Assembly (NCBI GenBank): GCA_017302015.1
Contig: JAFLEE010000012.1
Coordinates: forward strand, 25,118 to 89,117
Direction of reading: 5' to 3'
Length of the DNA: 64,000 bases
Source: Spirochaetota bacterium
GTDB taxonomy: Bacteria > Spirochaetota > UBA12135 > COTS27 > JAFLEE01
The position numbers were made by a program, and so were the translations under genes. Positions 8,742 to 17,323 of this stretch are shown here, piece by piece (the stretch's first letter is position 1; every line of letters starts with the position of its first letter). The notes beneath the pieces were generated by a model. The model had not been told where the DNA came from. It was given only the letters and a program-made list of their open reading frames with translations, and searched no databases.

Positions 8742-9703
8742 GCAAATCGATCCTCCTGATCGGCACGGGCCCCATGGCCGCCGAGTACCTCAAGATCCTC
8801 ACGGCCAAGGCCTCGGGCGAGGTGACGGTGGCCGGTCGCGACGACGGGCGGCTGGCGGGCGTGAAAGCCGCGTTCCCCGGGGTCGACACGTTCCGATTGC
8901 CCCCGGCGGGCGCTCCCCTCGGGCGGACCTGGGACGCGGCGATCCTGGCCAGCGGCATCCCGGACCTCGCCGGAGATCTCGAACGGTGCCTCGCCGCCGG
9001 AATTCCCCAGGTGCTCGTGGAGAAGCCGGTCACCACCGATTTGACCCGCCTGAAGCGATTGGCCGACCTGGCGGCGGGGAAGGGGGCTCGGGTGCGCGTG
9101 GCGACCAATCGCCGCCATTACGGGTCGATCCGAAAGTTGAAGGCGATCCTCGCGGGCGAAAGCCCCCTGGGGGCCTCCTTCGATTTCACCGAGTGGCTTT
9201 CGCGGGTTCCGAAGGCTTGGGAATCCCATGAGGGCGGGCAGCGCCTCGCGCTCTCCAATTCCTTCCACGTCTTCGACACGGTCGAGCATCTCCTGGGCGC
9301 GTTCAAGAAGGAAGCGGGCTTCCACGGGGAGACTGGCGCCGTGGCCTGGCACCCCGATCCGGTGGTGTTCTTCGGCTACGGGAAGGCCGGAACGACCCCG
9401 GTGGTCTACGGCACCAGTTGGATCTCCCCCGGGCGCTGGGCCATCGAAGTCATGACGCGGGAGGGCCGCTATCGCCTCGCCCCCATGGAGAAGCTCGCGG
9501 TGCTGCGGCACGGCACCCTGGAGTGGAAAGAGATACCCCTCGACAACCAGGTTGATCTCGATTTCAAACCCGGGCTCGCGGGGGTCGTCGGCGAGTTTCT
9601 CGTCCCCCCCGGCGGCGGAGAAGCGCTCTTGCCCGACCTGAACGCCTACCTCCAAATGGCGACCCGGATGGCCGACCTGTGCGGCTACAAGGCGGCCCCA
9701 TGA
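8738..9703 (+). CDS. Gfo/Idh/MocA-family oxidoreductase (first of two)
   Basis: This 321-residue NAD(P)-dependent oxidoreductase starts with SILLIGTGPMAAEYL, a Rossmann loop with relaxed glycine spacing, and carries the family EKPV motif (about residue 94). The GTG start at 8738 overlaps the upstream stop, whereas any upstream start would lie inside the SDR gene. It overlaps the next, paralogous gene by ATGA. Members oxidise or reduce sugars at C3 or C4, so a ketosugar intermediate is plausible. Confidence 0.75.
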   Translation: MSKSILLIGTGPMAAEYLKILTAKASGEVTVAGRDDGRLAGVKAAFPGVDTFRLPPAGAPLGRTWDAAILASGIPDLAGDLERCLAAGIPQVLVEKPVTTDLTRLKRLADLAAGKGARVRVATNRRHYGSIRKLKAILAGESPLGASFDFTEWLSRVPKAWESHEGGQRLALSNSFHVFDTVEHLLGAFKKEAGFHGETGAVAWHPDPVVFFGYGKAGTTPVVYGTSWISPGRWAIEVMTREGRYRLAPMEKLAVLRHGTLEWKEIPLDNQVDLDFKPGLAGVVGEFLVPPGGGEALLPDLNAYLQMATRMADLCGYKAAP

Positions 9704-10674
9704 AAGACGTGCTCCTCATCGGATGCGGCGGGATCGGTTTCCGCCATTTCCAATCCCTCCTCACCGTCGCGGGGATCGAGCGGGTGACGCTCCACGATCC
9801 GTTCCAAAAGGACTTTTCCCGATTCGAGGCGGAACGGGCCAAAGCCGGCCATGGGATGCGGCTCGAGGTCGCGCCGACGCTTCAATTCACGAACCCGGGA
9901 AAGGGTTGGGATCTCGCCATCGCCGCGGCGACCGCCAATGCCCAGCCGGGAATCGCGGAGGCCCTCTCCAAGGTTCCGGTGAGGTCTGTTCTCCTTGAGA
10001 AACCCGTGGCCCAGGGTCCGCGGGAGTTCGAGGCCATCGTCGGACATTATGGGCGCGGCCCCGGGATCGATCGGGTCTTCGTGAATTGCGCCCGGAATTT
10101 CTGGCCCGGCTACGAGCAGGTGCGCACGGGCATCCTCGCCGGGCGCACCCGGCCGACCCAGGTCGTGCTAAACGGCTACAATTGGGGCTACGGTTGCAAC
10201 GCGGTGCACTACCTCGAACTGCACCGCCACTGGTTCGGTTCCACGGGTTTCCCGAAGATCCAGGCCACGTTGATGAAGGATCCCCGGCCCTCCAAGCGCG
10301 GGGATCAATTCGAGGATTTCTTCGGGATCGCGGTCTTCGAGGACCACGCGGGCAATATCCTGCAGCTCTCCACGATGCCCTTGGCGGCGACGATGCCCCA
10401 CGACATCGTCCTCAACCTCTATGACCGGGATACCGGGGAGAATCTGGGCGCCGTGGAGGAGACCCGCCAGATCGTGCGTTCTTTCCAGACCGGGAAGGAA
10501 AGCCCATGGGCCCCGCTCTATGTCAGCCAGAGCACCGCGCGGTTCATCGAAGGGCTGGATTCCCCCGGCACCGGCGGCCGGTTGCCCACCCTCGCCGAAT
10601 CCGCGATGATCCACGGGGCCTTCTACGAATCGCTTCGCCTCGGGATCGGCGATCGCCCCTGGCGGATCACCTAG
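9700..10674 (+). CDS. Gfo/Idh/MocA-family oxidoreductase (second of two)
   Basis: This 324-residue protein has the Rossmann loop LIGCGGIGFRH (about residue 6), the EKPV motif (about 99), and a C-terminal alpha/beta domain with the histidine-rich NAVHYLELHRHWFG. The ATG overlaps the previous stop, so both proteins are probably made together and may form successive steps or a hetero-oligomer. It is the last gene of the plus-strand nonulosonate-type operon; the next genes converge on it. Confidence 0.75.
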   Translation: MKDVLLIGCGGIGFRHFQSLLTVAGIERVTLHDPFQKDFSRFEAERAKAGHGMRLEVAPTLQFTNPGKGWDLAIAAATANAQPGIAEALSKVPVRSVLLEKPVAQGPREFEAIVGHYGRGPGIDRVFVNCARNFWPGYEQVRTGILAGRTRPTQVVLNGYNWGYGCNAVHYLELHRHWFGSTGFPKIQATLMKDPRPSKRGDQFEDFFGIAVFEDHAGNILQLSTMPLAATMPHDIVLNLYDRDTGENLGAVEETRQIVRSFQTGKESPWAPLYVSQSTARFIEGLDSPGTGGRLPTLAESAMIHGAFYESLRLGIGDRPWRIT

Positions 10675-10716
10675 GCCGGAGATCGGCGCACGAGGCTCGC
10701 ACCCTCGCGGGAGCAA

Positions 10717-10740
10717 GCGCCGCCCCGGCGGGGCGCCGGT
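10717..10740. terminator. Candidate bidirectional hairpin between convergent operons
   Basis: The perfect inverted repeat CGCCCCG/CGGGGCG (10721-10727/10729-10735), extended by flanking GC, sits in the 78-nt gap between two converging operons. No T-run is present, so factor-dependent termination would be needed. Confidence 0.4.
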
Positions 10741-10752
10741 CGTTGCCCGGGA

Positions 10753-12036
10753 TCAAGCGCAGAGGATCGCTTCGACGGCTTCGGGGAGCCCGGGGGCCAG
10801 AATTTTCGGCGTCGTCCAGTCGGCTTCCCAGGGCCCGACGCCGCAGGTGCCCACCCCCGCCGCGAGGCCCGCCTTCATGTCGCGGTCGTGGTCGCCGACC
10901 ATCCAAGACCGGGCGAGGTCGATATGGAAATCGCGGCAGGCTGCGAGCAGCATGCCCGGGCCGGGCTTGCGGCAATCGCAGCGGACCTTGAGTTCCGGGA
11001 TCTCCCCCGCGAAGCCCTTGTCGGGATGGTGCGGGCAATAATAGACGGCGTCGAGTTTCGCCCCCGCCTCCCCGAGGAGGAAGTCCATCTTGGCGTGGAT
11101 CCGGTCGAGGCCTTCGCGGGTAAGTTCGCCCCGCGCGATGGCCGGTTGGTTGGTGACGAGCACCGCGAGGTAATCGGTCTGGTTGATGCGGCGCACGGCC
11201 TCCGCGGCGCCGGGGAGCAGGAGGAACTCTTCGGGGGATTTGATATAGCCGGGTTCTTCGAACGCATTGAGCACCCCGTCGCGATCGAGGAAGATGGCGG
11301 GGCGGGGACGGCGGCGATTCAGCCGCTGGATTTTACCGCTGCGGAAATCGGCGTCGACCTTCGCCAGGCGTTCGGGGGTGCCCATGTCCTTGAGGTACTC
11401 CCCGGTATTCCAGGCGGACAGGGATCCCCGGTGGGCCAGCCCGGGGAAGACTCCCTTGTCGAGGTCCGCCTTCTTGCCCTTCTCGAGGAAGGAGAAGATC
11501 CCCGGGGAGAAGACGAAGGCGCCGGCGTTCACCAGGTTTCGGTAGAAGGCACCGTCGGCATGGGGGCGCGGGTGGAAGGCGGTGACGCGGCCGTCGGGCG
11601 CGGCCTCCAGAAGGTCGCTGTCGCGGGGATGGTCGTTGGGATGGGCGACGAGGGTGCCCAAGGCGCCCCGCGCGCGGTGGAAGGCCGCGAGCGCGTCGAG
11701 ATCGATGTCGAGCATCACATCGCCGTTGAAGCAGAAGAAATCCTCGTCGAGGAACGCCTCCCCTTCTTTGAGCCCCCCCGCCGTGCCCAAGGGTTCGCGC
11801 TCGACGAGGGTGGTGAGGCGCACGCCCCAACGGGAACCGTCCCCGAAGTACGCCTGGATGGCCTCGGGGCGATAGCCGAGGAGGAGCACGATGTCCTTCA
11901 CCCCATGGCGGGCGAGGAGTTCGATCTGGTGCTCGAGGACCGGCTTCCCGCCGATCTTCGCCAAGACTTTAGGGAGTCCGCCGGTGACCGCGGCGAGGCG
12001 CGTGCCTTTGCCGCCCGCGAGGATGGCCGCTTTCAT
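10753..12036 (-). CDS. Sugar-1-P nucleotidyltransferase fused to GmhB-like phosphatase
   Basis: This 427-residue two-domain protein begins with AILAGGKGTRL and PKVLAKIGGKP, the nucleotidyltransferase signature (residues 1-230), with FNGDVMLDID as the metal site. From about residue 240 it becomes a HAD phosphatase: FLDRDGVLN, VTNQPAIARG, a zinc loop with CPHHPDKG and CDCRKPGPGM, and VGDHDRDMKAG. The first half resembles HddC/GDP-sugar pyrophosphorylases, the second GmhB, which removes the C7 phosphate of heptose bisphosphate. ATG 12036 overlaps the epimerase stop. No GmhA or heptokinase is seen nearby, so the true sugar is uncertain. Confidence 0.8.
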   Translation of the reverse strand: MKAAILAGGKGTRLAAVTGGLPKVLAKIGGKPVLEHQIELLARHGVKDIVLLLGYRPEAIQAYFGDGSRWGVRLTTLVEREPLGTAGGLKEGEAFLDEDFFCFNGDVMLDIDLDALAAFHRARGALGTLVAHPNDHPRDSDLLEAAPDGRVTAFHPRPHADGAFYRNLVNAGAFVFSPGIFSFLEKGKKADLDKGVFPGLAHRGSLSAWNTGEYLKDMGTPERLAKVDADFRSGKIQRLNRRRPRPAIFLDRDGVLNAFEEPGYIKSPEEFLLLPGAAEAVRRINQTDYLAVLVTNQPAIARGELTREGLDRIHAKMDFLLGEAGAKLDAVYYCPHHPDKGFAGEIPELKVRCDCRKPGPGMLLAACRDFHIDLARSWMVGDHDRDMKAGLAAGVGTCGVGPWEADWTTPKILAPGLPEAVEAILCA

Positions 12037-13019
12037 GCGTATTTGGCCAGGACCGGCTTGAAATAATCCCGGGTGATCCCGAGGCCCTCGTGGAGCGAGG
12101 TGCGGGGCACCCATCCCACATCGCGTCGGATCTTGGCGTTGGAGATGATGACGTCGCCGGATTCGATGGCGGCGCGTTCGGCGGGCCAGGGCACGCGCGC
12201 CACGCTCCCGCCGACCTGCTCCGTGATCGCTTGGGCGAGTTCGAGCACCGAATATTGGCGGTCGGCGACGGCGAAGTAGACCTCCCCGCGGCTGGCGGGG
12301 CGCGCGGCCACCGAAAGGAGCGCCTCCACGGAATCGCCGACGAACGAGACGTTGCGGAGTTGGCGGCCCTCGCCGTAGACGGTGAGGGCGCGGCCGGCGA
12401 GGGCCAGGCCGATGAAGTAGTTGATGAAGCCGAAATCCGCGCTGCGGATATTCGATCGGGGGCCGTAGGTGTTCGCCAGACGCACCACCGCGACATCGAG
12501 CCCGTGGGCCTTGCCGTAGAGCAGCGTGTATTTTTCGCCGGCGCACTTATTGGCCGAATAGATGTCGACGGGGAATTCGCTGTGGACCTCGTCGATGACG
12601 GGGGCGTGCATCGGCCCGATCTGGGTGCTCGTCCCGACGTAGAGCACCCGGGCGGAGGGCTGGAACCGGCGCACCGCCTCGAGGACGTGGATGGTGCCCT
12701 TGCAATTGATGTCGATGTCGACCAATGGTTCGCGCATGGAGTTGGGGTGGGAGGTGTAGGCCGCGCAGTGGAGGACGAGGTCCTGGTGGAGCACGGCCTG
12801 GCAGAGCGCCTCGAAATTGCGCACATCGTTGATGACGAGGCGGACCCGGTCCCGCACGCCCTCGAGGTTGTAGTGGTTGCCGCCCGACTTCGGATCGAGG
12901 CAATCGTAGACGGTCACCTCGGCGCCGAGGGCGAGGGCCCGGTGGGCCAGGTTGCTGCCGATGAACCCGAGCCCCCCGGTGATGAGGATCTTTTTCCCTT
13001 CAAAATCGGCGGGAGTCAT
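12033..13019 (-). CDS. NAD-dependent sugar nucleotide epimerase/dehydratase
   Basis: This 328-residue extended SDR has ITGGLGFIGSNLA at the N-terminus, VGTSTQIG as the Ser/Thr region and YSANKCAGEK as the catalytic Tyr/Lys (about residue 171). LVLHCAA and RLANTYGPRS match the GalE/RmlB superfamily. It lies 3 nt after the DegT gene and overlaps the nucleotidyltransferase gene by 4 nt, within a GDP-sugar operon. Specificity (epimerase, dehydratase or decarboxylase) cannot be assigned. Confidence 0.8.
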   Translation of the reverse strand: MTPADFEGKKILITGGLGFIGSNLAHRALALGAEVTVYDCLDPKSGGNHYNLEGVRDRVRLVINDVRNFEALCQAVLHQDLVLHCAAYTSHPNSMREPLVDIDINCKGTIHVLEAVRRFQPSARVLYVGTSTQIGPMHAPVIDEVHSEFPVDIYSANKCAGEKYTLLYGKAHGLDVAVVRLANTYGPRSNIRSADFGFINYFIGLALAGRALTVYGEGRQLRNVSFVGDSVEALLSVAARPASRGEVYFAVADRQYSVLELAQAITEQVGGSVARVPWPAERAAIESGDVIISNAKIRRDVGWVPRTSLHEGLGITRDYFKPVLAKYA

Positions 13020-13022
13020 GGT

Positions 13023-14120
13023 TCACGCCCGGAACGATTTCACCGCGTCGATGACCGTCTGCTGCTCGCCCTCGGTGAGGCCGGGGAATAGGGGAAGGGA
13101 CAGGATCTCTCGGCAGGCCCGCTCCGACTCCGGGAGCGCTTCGCCGCCGCGCACGCGGCCCCGGTAGGCGTCCTGAAGGTGCACGGGCAAGGGGTAATGG
13201 ATGGCCGCGCCGATGCCCTTGGACTGGAGGTGGCGCTTGAGGCCCTCCCGATCGGCGCTGCGGACCACGAAGAGGTGGAAGACGTGCGAGGTGCCGGGCC
13301 GCACCCGGGGAAGCCCCACGCCCGTTCCGTCCAATTCATGGAGGTACACCGCGGCCTGGCGCTGGCGCTCGGCGGTATCGGCGCCCAGGCGGGGAAGTTT
13401 TTCACGCAAGATCGCGGCCTGGAGTTCGTCGAGCCTGCTATTGAAGCCGGTCGTGGCGCTGTGGTAGCGCTCGCGCCATCCGTATTCCCGGAGTTCGCGG
13501 ATGCGGGACGCGACGGCGGACTCACGGGCGCAGACGAGTCCCCCGTCGCCGAAGGCGCCCAGATTCTTGGTCGGGTAGAACGAGAAGCATCCGGCGTCTC
13601 CGATGCTCCCCACCGTGAGGTTCCGGTGGCGGGCCCCGTGGGCCTGCGCGCAGTCCTCGATGAGGAGGAGGCCGCGGCTGCGGGCGATGGCGCCGAGGCG
13701 GTCGAGGTCGGCAGGCTGGCCGTAGAGGTGCACGGCGAGGATGGCCTTCGTTTTCGGGCCGCAAGCCTCGTCGACACGGGCGGGGTCGAGGGTGAAGGTC
13801 GCCGCCTCGATGTCGGCGAAGACGGGGATGGCGCCGGCCATTTCCACGGCCGCGATGGTGGCCACCGCGGTGTGGGAAGGCACGATGACCTCGTCTCCCG
13901 CTCCGATGCCGAGGGCGCGCAGGGCGAGATGCAGGGCATCGGTGCCGCTGCCGACCCCGATGGCGAAGGGGGAGCCGCAGGCGGCGGCGAACTCCCGCTC
14001 GAAGGCCTCGACCTCGGGGCCCAGGATGTAGCGGCCGGAATCGAGTACGCGGTGGAGGGCCCCCTCGATGGCTTGGCGGTGGGCTTTCCAGGAGTCGCCG
14101 GGGCGGGCGAAGGGGATCAT
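13023..14120 (-). CDS. DegT/DnrJ/EryC1-family sugar aminotransferase
   Basis: This 365-residue PLP enzyme transaminates keto-sugar nucleotides. It contains GSGTDALHLAL for phosphate binding, the Asp of LLIEDCAQAHGA, and SFYPTKNLGAFGDGG with the Schiff-base lysine (about residue 187). The order gmd-fcl-degT-epimerase suggests that part of the GDP-4-keto-6-deoxymannose pool may be diverted to an amino sugar such as a perosamine-like residue. That is inference. Confidence 0.85.
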   Translation of the reverse strand: MIPFARPGDSWKAHRQAIEGALHRVLDSGRYILGPEVEAFEREFAAACGSPFAIGVGSGTDALHLALRALGIGAGDEVIVPSHTAVATIAAVEMAGAIPVFADIEAATFTLDPARVDEACGPKTKAILAVHLYGQPADLDRLGAIARSRGLLLIEDCAQAHGARHRNLTVGSIGDAGCFSFYPTKNLGAFGDGGLVCARESAVASRIRELREYGWRERYHSATTGFNSRLDELQAAILREKLPRLGADTAERQRQAAVYLHELDGTGVGLPRVRPGTSHVFHLFVVRSADREGLKRHLQSKGIGAAIHYPLPVHLQDAYRGRVRGGEALPESERACREILSLPLFPGLTEGEQQTVIDAVKSFRA

Positions 14121-14133
14121 CGGTGGCGTGGGG

Positions 14134-15180
14134 TCATCGCCGCCCGCGGCCGGCGAGGTAGTCCTGGTAGATGCGCTTCACGCCCTCTTCCAGGGGGATG
14201 CGGTAGGTCCAGCCGAGCTTCGTGAGTTTCTCGACGGATTGGAGTTTTCGGGGCGTGCCATCGGGCTTGCTGGGGTCGGTGAGGATGCGGCCGGGGAAAC
14301 CCACGACGCCGCGGATGACCTCGGCGATCTCGAGGATGGAATGGTCGACGCCGGAACCGATGTTGATGAATTGGTGGAGGGGGTCCTGGTGGAAGATCTC
14401 GCTCCCGGGGCGTTCCAGCAGGAAAACGCAGGCGTCGGCCATGTCGTCGACGTGGATGAACTCGCGGCGCGGGGTGCCCGTGCCCCAGATGGTGACGGAA
14501 TCGGCGCGGATGGAGAATTGGGCGAGGATCGCCTCGGCCTGGGCCCAATCGGCGGCGCGGAGATCCTTCTGCACGCCATCGCGGTCGCCGGCGGCGAGGA
14601 GTTTGGCGAGGTGGAATTTGCGCAGGGTCGCCGGCACCATATGGGAGGCGAAGAGGTCGAAATTATCGTCGGGGCCGTAGAGGTTGGTGGGCATGACGGC
14701 GATGAAGTCGCTGCCGTACTGGCGATTATAGCTCTCGCAGAGCTTGAGCCCGGCGATCTTGGCGATCGCATAGGGTTCGTTCGTGGGCTCCAGTTCGCTC
14801 GTCAGCAGCGATTCTTCGCGCAGCGGCTGGGGGGCGAGTTTCGGGTAGATGCAATTGCTGCCGAGGAACAGGAGGCGCGCGGCCTTGTGGAGGTGCGCCG
14901 CGTGGATGACGTTGTTCTGGATCGCCAAGTTCTCGTAGAGGAATTGGGCCCGGAAGGTGTCGTTGGCCTTGATGCCCCCGACCTTGGCGGCGGCGAGGAT
15001 GACGACCTCGGGCTTCTCGGCGGCGAAGAGCGCCTCGACGTCGGCCTGCCGGGTGAGGTCGAGTTCGGCGTGGGTGCGCACGACGAAATTGCGGTAGCCC
15101 TTCGCTTCGAGGGCGCGCAGGAGCGCCGCGCCGGCGAGGCCGCGGTGGCCCGCCAAGTAGATCTTGGTGCTCTTTTCCAT
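14134..15180 (-). CDS. fcl: GDP-L-fucose synthase (epimerase/reductase)
   Basis: This enzyme converts GDP-4-keto-6-deoxymannose to GDP-L-fucose by 3,5-epimerisation and reduction. The 348-residue sequence has AGHRGLAGAAL at the cofactor site, GSNCIYPK (the Ser/Cys motif), NEPYAIAKIAG with the catalytic Tyr/Lys, and NLYGPDDNFD. It follows gmd by 13 nt, the classic pairing. A slightly long segment of about 30 residues around 185-215 (RDGVQKDLRAAD) is not in the commonest forms. Confidence 0.9.
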   Translation of the reverse strand: MEKSTKIYLAGHRGLAGAALLRALEAKGYRNFVVRTHAELDLTRQADVEALFAAEKPEVVILAAAKVGGIKANDTFRAQFLYENLAIQNNVIHAAHLHKAARLLFLGSNCIYPKLAPQPLREESLLTSELEPTNEPYAIAKIAGLKLCESYNRQYGSDFIAVMPTNLYGPDDNFDLFASHMVPATLRKFHLAKLLAAGDRDGVQKDLRAADWAQAEAILAQFSIRADSVTIWGTGTPRREFIHVDDMADACVFLLERPGSEIFHQDPLHQFINIGSGVDHSILEIAEVIRGVVGFPGRILTDPSKPDGTPRKLQSVEKLTKLGWTYRIPLEEGVKRIYQDYLAGRGRR

Positions 15181-15193
15181 GGAGGCCCTGGGA

Positions 15194-16267
15194 TCAGCCG
15201 GCGACGGGCACTTTGCCCGTGCGCACGAACTCGATGTCCGAGCGGATCATGAGGCGCACGAGTTCCTCGTAGGAGGTCTTGCGCGGGTTCCATCCCAATT
15301 CGGTCTTGGCCTTGGTCGGGTCGCCGAGGAGGAGGTCGACCTCGGTGGGGCGGAAATATTTGGGGTCGACCTCGACGAGGACCTTCCCCGTCTTGGAATC
15401 GTGGCCCTTCTCGTCGACGCCCTTGCCCTTCCAATCGATCTGGATGCCGGCCTCCTTGAAGGCGAGCTCCACGAAGGACTTCACGGTGTGGGTTTCGCCG
15501 GTGGCGATGACCCAGTCGTCGGGGACGCGGTGCTGCATGATGAGGTACATGCACTCCACATAATCGCGGGCGTAGCCCCAATCGCGCTGGGAGTCGAGGT
15601 TGCCGAGGTAGAGTTTTTCCTGGAGGCCGGCGACGATGCGGGCCACGGCCAGGGTGATCTTGCGCGTGACGAAGGTCTCGCCGCGGCGGGGGGACTCGTG
15701 GTTGAAGAGGATGCCGTTGGCGGCGAACATGCCGTAGGCCTCGCGGTAATTTCGCGTGATCCAATAGCCGTAGAGTTTGGCGGCGGCGTAGGGGGATCGG
15801 GGATAGAAGGGGGTCGTCTCTTTCTGGGGCGTCTCGACGACCTTGCCGTAGAGTTCGCTGGTGGAGGCCTGGTAGATGCGGACCTTCTTCTCCATCGAGA
15901 GCAGGCGCACGGCCTCGAGGATGCGCAGGGTGCCGATCCCGTCGACGTCGGCGGTGTACTCGGGCACCTCGAAGGAGACCTGGACGTGGCTCTGGGCCCC
16001 GAGATTATAGATCTCGTCGGGCTCGATTTTCTTGATCAGGCGGATGAGGTTGGAGGAGTCGGTAAGGTCGCCATAATGGGTTTCGAGGCGCCGGCCCTGG
16101 TGCATATCCTTGAGGAATTCTTTGAGGTACAGGTGCTCGATTCGGCCCAAGTTAAATGAAGAGGAACGGCGGATGACGCCGTGGACCTCGTAGCCCTTCT
16201 GGAGCAGGAATTCGGCGAGGTAGGATCCGTCTTGGCCGGCGATGCCGGTGATGAGCGCTTTCTTCAA
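15194..16267 (-). CDS. gmd: GDP-mannose 4,6-dehydratase
   Basis: It makes GDP-4-keto-6-deoxymannose, the precursor of GDP-fucose and related sugars. The protein has [24 protein letters not shown], and [12 protein letters not shown] with the catalytic Tyr/Lys; 357 residues is normal length. The most likely start is TTG at 16267, preceded by GGAG at 6 nt. The frame upstream has no family-like residues, and the family N-terminus aligns with [13 protein letters not shown]. It heads a five-gene minus-strand operon. Confidence 0.92.
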   Translation of the reverse strand: MKKALITGIAGQDGSYLAEFLLQKGYEVHGVIRRSSSFNLGRIEHLYLKEFLKDMHQGRRLETHYGDLTDSSNLIRLIKKIEPDEIYNLGAQSHVQVSFEVPEYTADVDGIGTLRILEAVRLLSMEKKVRIYQASTSELYGKVVETPQKETTPFYPRSPYAAAKLYGYWITRNYREAYGMFAANGILFNHESPRRGETFVTRKITLAVARIVAGLQEKLYLGNLDSQRDWGYARDYVECMYLIMQHRVPDDWVIATGETHTVKSFVELAFKEAGIQIDWKGKGVDEKGHDSKTGKVLVEVDPKYFRPTEVDLLLGDPTKAKTELGWNPRKTSYEELVRLMIRSDIEFVRTGKVPVAG

Positions 16268-16368
16268 AATAGTCTCCGGAAATGGGGCCTGAGGCCCCCT
16301 ATGGTACTCCAAAGGGTTGGTTTTGGCAATGGAAAGGCGGTCCGCTCCCCCTGCCACCGGGCCCCGCC

Positions 16369-16377
16369 TGATATTAA
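16369..16377 (+). promoter_or_regulatory. Extended -10 for TatT-like gene, leaderless
   Basis: TGaTATTAA ends 8 nt upstream of the ATG at 16386. No ribosome site lies between, so the transcript probably begins at the start codon. Confidence 0.45.
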
Positions 16378-16385
16378 AATCGACC

Positions 16386-17285
16386 ATGATCCGATTCCTC
16401 CTCCCCGCGCTGCTGGGCTCGCTCTTGGCCTCCTGTTCCATCCGGAATACCGCGGTGAACGCCTCCGCCTCGGTCATCGACGAGGTCCAGACCAGTTTCT
16501 TCCTCGAGTCGGATGTCGCCCTGGCCCGGGAATCCTTCCCGACTTTCCTCAAACTCGCCGAGGCGATGCACCGCTTCTACCCGAAGTCGCCCTATTACTC
16601 CGGGAAGCTCTGCTTCCTCTTCACGGCCTACGCCTTCGCCTTCGTCGATGATTCCCCCTGGGCCGACACCGACGAGAAGGGCGAAGCGGGGATGAAACGC
16701 CTGCTTTCGTTCTACGACCGCGCCTTCGAGTACGGCATGGCCAGCATGGAGGCGAGCATCCCGGGTTGGCGCCGCGACCTGCTGTCCCCGAGCAATTCCG
16801 CGCGGGTCCTGGCGAAGGTGCGCCCCAAGCATGTCGAGACGCTCTTTTGGCTCGATTTCGCCTGGATGATGCGCATCCTCAATAATACCGCCGATCCGGC
16901 GCTGCTGACCCAATTGGCGATCGCCGAAAAATTGGCCCTCCGCATCGCGGAGGTCCAGCCCGATTACCTCTACGGGAGCGTCTACGCCGTGCTCGGGGCC
17001 TTCTGGGGCGGGAGATCCAAGGCGGTCGGCGGCGATCCGGAAAAGGCGAGGGCCTTCAATCTCAAGGCCGAATCTTACGCCGCTGGAAAGAGCCTCATCC
17101 CGGCCTTCGTAGAACTGCGCTACCACATTACCCAGACCACCGACCAAAAGGCTTTCGATGCCACCCTCGAGGAGATCCGGGGCTTCAAGGCCGATTGCTT
17201 CCCGGCGTTCCGGTTCATCAACGAGGTCATCCAGCACAAGACCGAGACCCTGGCAAAAAAGAAGGCGATGCTCTTCGGGGGCTGA
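16386..17285 (+). CDS. TatT-like (TRAP transporter T-component) lipoprotein
   Basis: This 299-residue protein starts with a lipoprotein signal, ending in LLASC (Cys about residue 19), so it is probably membrane-anchored. The rest is helical and repeat-like, with an early segment of successive [13 protein letters not shown] and [17 protein letters not shown] helices and a late [15 protein letters not shown] helix. This matches the TatT family, trimeric TPR lipoproteins best known from Treponema and linked to TRAP-type uptake. No TRAP permease or binding protein is nearby. ATG 16386 is favoured by the signal peptide and an adjacent -10 box. Confidence 0.7.
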   Translation: MIRFLLPALLGSLLASCSIRNTAVNASASVIDEVQTSFFLESDVALARESFPTFLKLAEAMHRFYPKSPYYSGKLCFLFTAYAFAFVDDSPWADTDEKGEAGMKRLLSFYDRAFEYGMASMEASIPGWRRDLLSPSNSARVLAKVRPKHVETLFWLDFAWMMRILNNTADPALLTQLAIAEKLALRIAEVQPDYLYGSVYAVLGAFWGGRSKAVGGDPEKARAFNLKAESYAAGKSLIPAFVELRYHITQTTDQKAFDATLEEIRGFKADCFPAFRFINEVIQHKTETLAKKKAMLFGG

Positions 17286-17323
17286 GACTTGCCGCCCGGA
17301 CCCGGGCCCGTTACCTTTTGGCC

